Origin: a bacterium
GTDB taxonomy: Bacteria > AUK180
DNA: 23,080 nucleotides
NCBI GenBank assembly: GCA_030622125.1
Contig: JAUXGM010000014.1
Location: 1-23,080 of the forward strand
Direction: 5' to 3'
Shown here: positions 1 to 6,010 of the stretch, one piece after another
How positions within the stretch are numbered: the stretch's first letter is position 1
How the letters are laid out: each line of letters opens with the position of its first letter
The notes under the pieces: generated by a model
What the model was told of the DNA's origin: nothing
Database searches by the model: none
What the model saw: the letters and a program-made list of their open reading frames with translations, nothing else
Program-made: the position numbers and the translations under genes

Positions 1-189
1 AGAGTCCGGGACACAGTCTTGGGACACACGATGCAAGCAACGTATGTCCCGCTTGTTTTCGGTGCATTTTCTTTTGAACCTTTTAATCTATTTCCTTTGG
101 CTATGTTGTTCTCGGGAGGTATATCGTTATCTAAGGAAGAGTCCGGGACACATCTCAACTTTAAAACATCCAAAGTTGAGGTATGTCCC
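1..189. repeat. Pair of REP-like palindromes with a shared lead-in sequence
   Basis: Two hairpins both begin with GGGACACA and end with TATGTCCC. The first is 21-50 (10-base arms, one mismatch, loop about 10). The second is 145-189, whose inner arms 154-162 and 172-180 (CTCAACTTT / AAAGTTGAG) match perfectly and whose outer arms match imperfectly. The 15 bases AGAGTCCGGGACACA occur at 1-15 and again at 138-152. This is the look of a REP/BIME-type intergenic repeat or the ends of a small decayed element. The open frame crossing it shows no protein-like features and is not called. Confidence 0.55.
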
Positions 190-224
190 TCTTTTATGGG
201 GGAACGGAGATTAATATTGTTTTA

Positions 225-287
225 CTCTCAATTCTCAACTGTTTATCCAGCCTCTTTACAAGGGGCTGTGGTCAACTCTCAACTATC
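225..287. repeat. Degenerate heptamer repeats flanking a short hairpin
   Basis: CTCTCAATTCTCAACTG (225-241) and GTCAACTCTCAACTATC (271-287) are runs of a 7-base unit, read on the minus strand as AGTTGAG/AATTGAG. Between them lies a hairpin at 248-268 with 7-base arms (CAGCCTC / GGGGCTG, one G-T pair) and a 7-base loop. It sits just downstream of waaA on the minus strand, but no T-run follows it in that direction, so it is not a convincing intrinsic terminator. Confidence 0.45.
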
Positions 288-306
288 TGGTGCTCTGTGG
301 TTAATA

Positions 307-1476
307 TTATTGGTTATTTAGGATTTTGCAAATATTTAGGTTCGGTTTTATATCTTTAATAATTTCTGCAAAGTTTTTTGAAGTGGAGGGACAAGAAAAA
401 TTCTCAATATGTTTTTCTAATTCCTCACTGCTATGTATAATGCTTCCGCAGCCATTTTTTAGTATCTCTCCCATTTCAGGTTTAAAATTATTATAAAATG
501 GACCCGAGATTACATAGGATCCGTAAGAGATCGGCTCTAAGGGGTTATGTCCGCCAATTGTTCGATTAAATGTTCCACCAACATAAGTAAAGAGAGAATT
601 CGCATATATCTCATTTAGTATTCCCATTTTATCTATAATGTAGATCTCTCCTTTTTTTAATGATTGAATATTCGTAAATATCTTTAAATTAAAATTTTGA
701 TATATTTTTAGGATCGACGGTACCCTGTTTATGTGTCGCGGTGCAATAACGATTATTTTATCCTTAATATTTTTCAATGATCTGAATATGAGTTCTTCAT
801 CTATTATATGGGTTGAAGCAAAGAGGATGACCTTATTACTTTGCTTCCCGAAATATTTTATATTTGTATATTTTGTATTTCCAAGAATTTCCGTGATTAT
901 TCCGAGCTTACTGAATTTTTTTTCTTCAATATCATTCGAAACATAGATCTTCTCAAAAAAGTGGAACATTGTTTTGTAAAATGCACCGAATAGTTTATAA
1001 AAATGCAGGTTTCCGTCGGATATTCGTCCGTTTATAAGGATCATTTTCTTATTCAATATCTTTGCAAAAAAGATCATATTTGGGTTTATTTCACTTTCTA
1101 CTATTATTATCTTATCTACTTTATTTATGTAGGGAATAATCAAGATCGGCAAATCCCAGGGCAGATAGTTGGCTGAGACATTATTCTTTTTCAATTTCTC
1201 AAATCCCGTGGTTGTATTTACGGTATAAATCATAGATTCAAAGATAGTTTTTAAAGGGAGGGTCCCGTTGTGTTCACCAACCGATGCACCGTGGATCAAG
1301 AATTTGTATCTTCCTCCGCAATTGAGTCTAAAACGATAAAAATAGTCCTTTGTTCTCTTATTAAAAAGGAAAAAGGGAGAAATTACAAAAGAAATAAGTG
1401 TCGCAATAACAAGCAAAAAATTGTAAATAATAAATAAAGTTGAAAACATTAGGTAATCAATCAGCCTGGTATCCAT
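307..1476 (-). CDS. waaA: 3-deoxy-D-manno-octulosonic acid (Kdo) transferase, GT30
   Basis: This enzyme transfers Kdo from CMP-Kdo to lipid A precursor at the inner membrane, an early step of lipopolysaccharide core synthesis. The sequence has a hydrophobic N-terminal anchor (about residues 10-38). It then shows the family motifs in order: HGASVGE (62-68, with Glu68 at the position proposed as catalytic base in the family), NTTTGFE (87-93), ESEINPN (127-133), NGRISD (149-154), STH (221-223), APRH (245-248) and GGHNPLEP (308-315). Its 389 residues are slightly short of the usual 400-430. It is the last gene of its unit: the upstream gene's stop lies 20 bases inside this frame. No clear Shine-Dalgarno is seen, so translation is probably coupled; Met10 is an alternative start. 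The family call is secure; how many Kdo residues it adds cannot be read. Confidence 0.93.
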   Translation of the reverse strand: MDTRLIDYLMFSTLFIIYNFLLVIATLISFVISPFFLFNKRTKDYFYRFRLNCGGRYKFLIHGASVGEHNGTLPLKTIFESMIYTVNTTTGFEKLKKNNVSANYLPWDLPILIIPYINKVDKIIIVESEINPNMIFFAKILNKKMILINGRISDGNLHFYKLFGAFYKTMFHFFEKIYVSNDIEEKKFSKLGIITEILGNTKYTNIKYFGKQSNKVILFASTHIIDEELIFRSLKNIKDKIIVIAPRHINRVPSILKIYQNFNLKIFTNIQSLKKGEIYIIDKMGILNEIYANSLFTYVGGTFNRTIGGHNPLEPISYGSYVISGPFYNNFKPEMGEILKNGCGSIIHSSEELEKHIENFSCPSTSKNFAEIIKDIKPNLNICKILNNQ

Positions 1477-2245
1477 TAATATAATTTATCAGGTATTGCC
1501 ATTCATCAATAATTATAAGGAAGCTATCATCATCGATATCCACCTTGATATTTTTATATTTATAGTTATAAAAATCTTTCATCTTATCAAGCTTTAATCC
1601 GAAGTTAAATTTCAAAAAATCATAGATATCAACACCTGAAAATTTTTTTACTACCTCATCAATTTTTTCATTTCCGATAACAGATCGATACTTATCGGGA
1701 TTATTAAAAAGTTCAATATAGATCAAAAATTTCAAAAGTATGTTCAAAGAAGAGATCATCTTAAATATGACTTTCTTTAATATACCTTTTGTGGGAGAAG
1801 TAAAATATATCTCTCTAATTCGTACATATTTCGCTCGCAATTCTTCTTCTATTTGTAATTTGGTATTTTTACTTTTGATTGTAATGTCTGTAAAAAGATC
1901 CCTACCATATAGTTTAAAATGCCGCCATTTCATATCCTGATATTCAATTGGAAAGGTATTTACCGCCTTTAAAAACTCATCTTCACTCATAAAAAGCGGC
2001 ATTGCTCTTCCTCTTTTTCTTATGTATTTAATTGACTTTCTCCATTTTTTCAATACATTTTTATCTGTTTTTTTTACGATTATACCAATATTTATATTCG
2101 GTATAAAATCAACATTTAATGTAGTAGAACCATAAGTAAAAACAAATAATGTATCACTTAAAAGCCCGTTCTTTTCTATATTATTTATAAATGATTGAAG
2201 ATAAAGATTTACCTTATGCTTTGATATCATTCTGTTTCTTACCAT
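1457..2245 (-). CDS. Degenerate nucleotidyltransferase-fold protein
   Basis: The N-terminal part resembles the Pol-beta/MNT nucleotidyltransferase fold: a TYGS turn (GS at 39-40), then 11 residues and the strand NIGIIV (52-57) where the family has the metal-binding DhDh. The two expected aspartates are replaced by Asn52 and Gly54, so nucleotidyl transfer is unlikely if the alignment is right. The remaining 200 residues are helical and basic, with a hydrophobic stretch near 167-180. The start overlaps the upstream gene's stop as ATGGTAA. The GGGAGG just before this ATG is too close for normal spacing, and Met6 is the alternative. Cotranscription with waaA and the YgcG-tail protein suggests an envelope-related role, but this is only context. 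Confidence 0.6.
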   Translation of the reverse strand: MVRNRMISKHKVNLYLQSFINNIEKNGLLSDTLFVFTYGSTTLNVDFIPNINIGIIVKKTDKNVLKKWRKSIKYIRKRGRAMPLFMSEDEFLKAVNTFPIEYQDMKWRHFKLYGRDLFTDITIKSKNTKLQIEEELRAKYVRIREIYFTSPTKGILKKVIFKMISSLNILLKFLIYIELFNNPDKYRSVIGNEKIDEVVKKFSGVDIYDFLKFNFGLKLDKMKDFYNYKYKNIKVDIDDDSFLIIIDEWQYLINYINGYQAD

Positions 2246-2703
2246 CCTCCCGATATTCCGGATGCACCACCGCCAAAACCTCTGAAATCTCCTTTTGAAC
2301 CGCCAAGCCCACTTTCATAATTTGAATAAAAAAAGACATTCTTATTTCTTTTTATGTCAAGGGTAAGCGGAAATGACATTATTAATCCGCCAAATAGAGC
2401 AATGGAAGTATTTGTCTGCGCAAAACCAAATAGTAATGACAGGAGAATAAAATTTAAGCCGAATCTATATATGAACTTGGTATTTCGTAAAAAGCTATTT
2501 AACGAAATAATGGAAAAAAGGAGGAAAAAGACAAAAAAACTCTTTATTTTTTTACTTTTGAATATATGAATAACAGGATTTTTTATTAAAGGAATAGTAA
2601 CCTGCTCCTTTTTTAAATGATTGATACTCTGTTCCATTTCAACGGCATATATACTTATGATGATCGTAAAAAAAAATAATAAGAACAAAATCCTCTTAGT
2701 CAT
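2239..2703 (-). CDS. Small membrane protein with YgcG-like Gly-rich C-terminus
   Basis: The 154-residue protein has a signal peptide (residues 1-20, ending SIYA), a basic linker, membrane segments at about 53-70 and 78-115, and a glycine-rich tail (129-154) ending FGGGASGISGGW. That tail matches the C-termini of YgcG/TPM-domain membrane proteins, which typically end in a glycine-serine run and a tryptophan. The roughly 120-residue TPM domain normally found between the signal peptide and the membrane segment is missing here; only about 30 residues occupy that place. The gene has its own promoter at 2709-2737 and overlaps the next gene by 7 bases. Function is unknown. Confidence 0.7.
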   Translation of the reverse strand: MTKRILFLLFFFTIIISIYAVEMEQSINHLKKEQVTIPLIKNPVIHIFKSKKIKSFFVFFLLFSIISLNSFLRNTKFIYRFGLNFILLSLLFGFAQTNTSIALFGGLIMSFPLTLDIKRNKNVFFYSNYESGLGGSKGDFRGFGGGASGISGGW

Positions 2704-2708
2704 AAGTG

Positions 2709-2737
2709 ATTATATAATTTAATTTGATTTAATTCAA
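2709..2737 (-). promoter_or_regulatory. Sigma70-type promoter, leaderless geometry
   Basis: On the minus strand, -35 TTGAAT (2737-2732), a 17-base spacer, and consensus -10 TATAAT (2714-2709). Five bases separate the -10 from the ATG at 2703, so the predicted transcription start falls at or within a base or two of the start codon. No Shine-Dalgarno can fit between them. Confidence 0.7.
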
Positions 2738-2747
2738 ATTTTTCTTG

Positions 2748-3569
2748 TTAATCCGATACCTTTTTATTTATTTTTACTTTTCCTTTTGTTTCAGGAAGTA
2801 CCTTTTCCAACATATGTTCCCAACGATAAAGATAGCTCTCATAGGACAATCTTGAACCGACACCTTCTATTTTTTTAAGGTGCCGGAGCATTTTTATTGC
2901 GATCTTTTGCCGATCTTCATAACTGAGATTAGATATATATTTTTCAATTATTGCTTGCCTATAGAATTTATCACCTCTTCCCTTAATCAAATCACTGATA
3001 TAAACTTTTAACTTTTTGTGATTATATTCCAATGGTGCCGGGGCACCCCATTCATCTAATTTAATATGTTCAACTAATTTCTCTATTTTCTTGATAGGGA
3101 TCATATCTTGGGAACATTCTTTCAGAGATTTTGCTAATTTATTTTTTTCTGCCTCCGAAACGATCTTTTTTTCATTTCCCTTTTCATTAATAATGCGCAG
3201 AACACTGTTACCTCCCCTCATTTGAAAAATTATATTTTCCCCGCTCCAAATAAGTTTAATATGCGGTGGTATGCCGCCGGAGAATTTTTTAATTTCTGTC
3301 AATTTTTTAATTGAAGCGGTTTTAATATCAAAAAGATATAGGAAAATTGTTTTATAACGGGTTTTTACTCTTCCACCGTCGGGGAATCGGGCAATTCCCT
3401 TCGGACATTGATAGATATGGCAATATCTTGCAAATACTACTTTGTTATTATCTGTATTATATGCACCGCCCGTGAAATAGATGCTGAAAGTTACATGTTT
3501 ATAGTGAAAACAACTTAATGAACCTGATAAAATAACAGTAAGAATAATGAGAAATAGTAACCGTTTCAT
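2748..3569 (-). CDS. Hypothetical lipoprotein
   Basis: The N-terminus is a type II signal sequence with lipobox LSSC-like context (SGSLSC, lipidated Cys20), so the protein is probably anchored in a membrane. Residues 25-130 contain short beta-rich segments resembling WD40/TolB-like blades (for example a FARY strand, LYLFDIKT near 78-85 and LIWSGENIIFQ near 106-116), but too few to call a propeller. The C-terminal 100 residues are helical and charged. It follows the 25-codon ORF by only 4 bases and is the last gene of that unit; the next gene downstream has its own promoter. I do not recognise the family. Confidence 0.7.
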   Translation of the reverse strand: MKRLLFLIILTVILSGSLSCFHYKHVTFSIYFTGGAYNTDNNKVVFARYCHIYQCPKGIARFPDGGRVKTRYKTIFLYLFDIKTASIKKLTEIKKFSGGIPPHIKLIWSGENIIFQMRGGNSVLRIINEKGNEKKIVSEAEKNKLAKSLKECSQDMIPIKKIEKLVEHIKLDEWGAPAPLEYNHKKLKVYISDLIKGRGDKFYRQAIIEKYISNLSYEDRQKIAIKMLRHLKKIEGVGSRLSYESYLYRWEHMLEKVLPETKGKVKINKKVSD

Positions 3570-3573
3570 ATAG

Positions 3574-3651
3574 TTATCTCACTTGATCTTCTGAAATATC
3601 CCATGTGTTTGGATTGGCTTTCTTGTTGATAAAAAAGTTAAACTCTTTCAT
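3574..3651 (-). CDS. 25-residue ORF coupled to the DUF2007 gene
   Basis: The frame opens with MKEFNFFINKKANP and ends ISEDQVR before TAA. Its ATG overlaps the stop of the DUF2007 gene as ATGA, and a good Shine-Dalgarno GGGAG lies 6 bases upstream of the ATG. The lipoprotein ATG follows 4 bases after its stop. The start signals are better than expected for a chance frame. It may be a real small protein or a coupling device that carries ribosomes to the lipoprotein gene. No known family is recognised. Confidence 0.45.
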   Translation of the reverse strand: MKEFNFFINKKANPNTWDISEDQVR

Positions 3652-3878
3652 TTTGTTCTCCCATCAATGATTTCTTGATATATTTCCAATATTCTATTTT
3701 TACAATCCGAAGGAGCTTCAATACAACCCCATCCTTTTTGAATTTGGAATATACCATCATAGGCAGAATCATGATATGACTTTAATAAATATGGAATATT
3801 TTCTTCTTCAAGAATAGATGTTAATATCTGCGCTTCTATTTCATTATTTATCAATAATATTTTTTCATATTTTTCCAT
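3648..3878 (-). CDS. DUF2007 domain protein
   Basis: The 76 residues match the small DUF2007 family: an opening strand YEKILLINN, a helix EIEAQILTSILEEENIPYLL in which the protein scans over two layers, a central SAYDGIFQIQKGWGCIEAP segment, and a final helix CKNRILEIYQEI. The family has no established biochemical function; it is sometimes described as a putative signal-transducing or prevent-host-like small domain. A good Shine-Dalgarno (GAGG, 6 bases before ATG) supports the start. The preceding 24-codon ORF ends 14 bases inside this gene, and the next small ORF starts in its stop codon. Confidence 0.75.
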   Translation of the reverse strand: MEKYEKILLINNEIEAQILTSILEEENIPYLLKSYHDSAYDGIFQIQKGWGCIEAPSDCKNRILEIYQEIIDGRTK

Positions 3879-3939
3879 TTTTTACCTCATTTGTTTTTCC
3901 AACTTGTTCATTATTTATTTTGATTTTAAACCTTTTCAT
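3865..3939 (-). CDS. 24-residue leader ORF read from a leaderless promoter
   Basis: The frame begins MKRFKIKINNEQ and stops with TGA inside the start of the DUF2007 gene (overlap 14 bases, other frame). Its ATG lies exactly 5 bases after a -10 hexamer, the same geometry as at dsbD, the SPOR gene and the YgcG-tail gene, whose starts are well supported. If leaderless starts are used, this is the first codon on the message. It could be a small protein, or an upstream ORF setting expression of DUF2007 by termination and re-initiation. It could also be a chance ATG in an ordinary 5' leader. Confidence 0.35.
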   Translation of the reverse strand: MKRFKIKINNEQVGKTNEVKNGKI

Positions 3940-3944
3940 ATTTA

Positions 3945-3973
3945 ATTTTACCACTTTTAATCCCAAAAATCAA
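3945..3973 (-). promoter_or_regulatory. Sigma70-type promoter for the DUF2007-lipoprotein unit
   Basis: On the minus strand, -35 TTGATT (3973-3968), 17-base spacer, -10 TAAAAT (3950-3945). The ATG of the 24-codon ORF follows after 5 bases; the DUF2007 ATG is 66 bases from the -10 and has its own Shine-Dalgarno. Confidence 0.6.
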
Positions 3974-3991
3974 ATTTTCTATAAAATATTT

Positions 3992-4120
3992 CCTGTCATT
4001 CAGAAGGAGCCCCGTTCTAATACGGGGTAAATTCCATGACTGTGAAATCCATTCCTGTCCGTCATACTGAGGACCTTGCCGATTATTCAAACCCCAATTT
4101 TTCGGGGAGAATCTATCTTT
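3992..4120. repeat. Remnants of a dispersed GTCAT...GAATC-type intergenic repeat
   Basis: Two tandem degenerate units are visible. Each starts CCTGTCAT or CCGTCAT followed by a CTGAGGA-like or CAGAAGGA segment, carries a CCCC...GGGG hairpin, and ends in GAATC or a variant. The hairpins are 4010-4027 (CCCCGT / ACGGGG, perfect, loop 6) and 4092-4107 (CCCC / GGGG arms). The second unit ends GAGAATCTATCTTT. Similar GTCAT-to-GAATCTA repeats are known between genes in many unrelated bacteria. The open minus-strand frame here looks like a chance reading of the repeat. It lies in the 372-base gap between the divergent DUF2007 and dsbD promoters. Confidence 0.5.
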
Positions 4121-4216
4121 GAAGTTTCCCCCGTATCCGATTTTCATCAGGACAGGCCAGATACGAGAATCCGTAGTTAAAAAAATTCTATTCTCTGAAA
4201 ACCAAACCTTTATATC

Positions 4217-4245
4217 TTGACAAAACTAAAATTTTAATGTATTAT
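4217..4245 (+). promoter_or_regulatory. dsbD operon promoter, leaderless geometry
   Basis: Perfect -35 TTGACA (4217-4222), 17-base spacer, -10 TATTAT (4240-4245, five of six consensus). The dsbD ATG begins 5 bases after the -10, so transcription should start at or next to the ATG. There is no Shine-Dalgarno. Confidence 0.75.
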
Positions 4246-4250
4246 AAACT

Positions 4251-6008
4251 ATGAAAAAGTATATTTTCACATTATTAACGGTTATGTTTGCGGTAACTGT
4301 TTTTGCTGCATTTAACCCAGCTCCAATAAGTCAATTTTCAATTTCCTCTTTAAATGTAAACAAAAACGGGATATATACAATGGAGTTGGATTATACAATT
4401 GAAGAAGGTATCCATCTCTATATTACCTCCAAGATAGCAAAAAAAATAAAATTTATATTTGCAGATGGAGTAAAAATAGAAAAGCTAACTTATCCTTCAT
4501 TGATAAAAAAAGGAACAGATACCTATATATCCGGCAGTGGTAAGATCATAATAAATCTATCCGGGAAATTAATGGAAAGTGGAAGTTTTAAGGTTACTTA
4601 TCAGGGATGTTCGGAAGACGGTATCTGTTATATACCGGAAACCGTGGATGTTTCATATCAAAATATCCCTAATAAGTCTGGTAAGAAAGAAAAACTGGGG
4701 GTCTCCGGACTACTAAAAAAGAATATAAAAAATCCGATCTTGGCGATATTACTTGTTTTTTTTGCCGGCATCTTGACAAGTTTGACACCTTGTGTTTATC
4801 CAATGATACCGATAACGATATCCTACTTCGGGAAAAGAGGCGAAGGTCAAACTATAAAGTCAAATTTTGTCGGGACATTGTTCTATGTGCTCGGACTTGC
4901 TTTAACATACACATCATTAGGTATAATTGCCGGATTGACCGGCTCTGCTTTCGGCAGTATCACCAATAATAGATATGTGCTCATTGTATTTGCAGGGCTG
5001 TTTTTTATTATGGCTTTTATGATGTGTGATTATATTGTTCTTAATGGCGGAACATTAATGAATAGTGCAACTCAAAATACACGCTCAAAAAGATCATTTT
5101 TTCAGCCGTTCCTTCTTGGGCTTTTGACCGGACTGATCGCTTCACCCTGTATTGGACCTGTTGTTCTTTTCCTGCTGGCGCTTATAATTAAAACCGGAAA
5201 TATTCTTTATGGTGGGATTTTAATGTTTTTCTTTTCACTCGGGCTCGGCTTACTATTTATTATCCTGGGGACATTCTCGGGAGCGATCAATAAACTTCCC
5301 TCCTCCGGAAATTGGATGGAAAAAGTAAAGGTCGTATTTTCTATCTTAATGGTATTGGTGGCAACTTATTTTCTTAATATCTCACTGAAGGGATTTTCAG
5401 TTATCGGCGCCAATTTTATTTCTTACGGCATCGGCATTATGTTCATTCTCTTTTTTCTCGGCTTTTTTGATAAGAAAAAATGGGATGATGATAATCCGTT
5501 TAAGAGGAAAAAGAAGGAGATGCTTCATTTTATTCTTTTTATTGTTCTGCTCTTCGGTATCGGTTTGTTCTTAAAAGGAATACTATCCAACAATGCTTCC
5601 TTGTCGGGCATTAAAAATGAGATCGTAAAAAATGAACAACTCCATTGGTATAATGCTCTCGATAAAGGATTAGAAAATGCTAATGAACATAACCGATTGA
5701 TATTTGTTGATTTTGGAGCAGACTGGTGTGTGATGTGCCGTGAATTTGAAGAGCTTGTAAAAAGGGATACTGAAATTATAAGGGAATTAAAAAAATATAC
5801 ACTCGTAAGATTGGATTATAATAAGAATAAAGAACTCGCAAGGGATGAGTTTAAAGTATTGGGACTTCCAACCTTCCTTATACTTGATAAAAATGCTAAT
5901 GTTATCAAAAGAGAAACAGGATTTAAAAATGTTACCGATCTAAAAAATAAGATTATAGATGGGGACGGTGGTTCAAATACCTCGGATATAAATATAAAAA
6001 GGAGATAG
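4251..6008 (+). CDS. dsbD: Thiol:disulfide interchange protein DsbD
   Basis: DsbD carries reducing power from cytoplasmic thioredoxin across the inner membrane to periplasmic thiol proteins. All three redox modules are present with their cysteine pairs. After a signal peptide (1-20) comes the periplasmic alpha domain with GCSEDGIC (Cys120/Cys126). The polytopic core runs from about 162 to 443, with LTPCVYP (Cys181) and ASPCIGP (Cys300). A C-terminal thioredoxin-like gamma domain has DWCVMC (Cys493/Cys496) and a GLPTF cis-proline loop. The length of 585 is normal. The ATG is fixed by the signal peptide, although the promoter leaves no leader. It heads an operon: the next gene starts 2 bases after its stop, and the next gene's Shine-Dalgarno lies within its last codons. 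Confidence 0.95.
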   Translation: MKKYIFTLLTVMFAVTVFAAFNPAPISQFSISSLNVNKNGIYTMELDYTIEEGIHLYITSKIAKKIKFIFADGVKIEKLTYPSLIKKGTDTYISGSGKIIINLSGKLMESGSFKVTYQGCSEDGICYIPETVDVSYQNIPNKSGKKEKLGVSGLLKKNIKNPILAILLVFFAGILTSLTPCVYPMIPITISYFGKRGEGQTIKSNFVGTLFYVLGLALTYTSLGIIAGLTGSAFGSITNNRYVLIVFAGLFFIMAFMMCDYIVLNGGTLMNSATQNTRSKRSFFQPFLLGLLTGLIASPCIGPVVLFLLALIIKTGNILYGGILMFFFSLGLGLLFIILGTFSGAINKLPSSGNWMEKVKVVFSILMVLVATYFLNISLKGFSVIGANFISYGIGIMFILFFLGFFDKKKWDDDNPFKRKKKEMLHFILFIVLLFGIGLFLKGILSNNASLSGIKNEIVKNEQLHWYNALDKGLENANEHNRLIFVDFGADWCVMCREFEELVKRDTEIIRELKKYTLVRLDYNKNKELARDEFKVLGLPTFLILDKNANVIKRETGFKNVTDLKNKIIDGDGGSNTSDINIKRR

Positions 6009-6010
6009 AA

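Noticed and set aside
248-268. Intrinsic terminator for the waaA unit
   Set aside because: The hairpin is reasonable, but the minus-strand sequence after it (GATAAACAG) has no T-run, and it sits within a repeat-rich stretch.
19-321. Plus-strand open frame of 100 codons at the left end
   Set aside because: It runs through two hairpins and heptamer repeats, has no ribosome binding site or protein-like composition, and ends inside waaA on the other strand.
3926-4147. Minus-strand open frame of 73 codons between DUF2007 and dsbD
   Set aside because: It lies on the degenerate GTCAT-type repeat with its CCCC/GGGG hairpins and overlaps the DUF2007 promoter; its sequence is what the repeat gives by chance.
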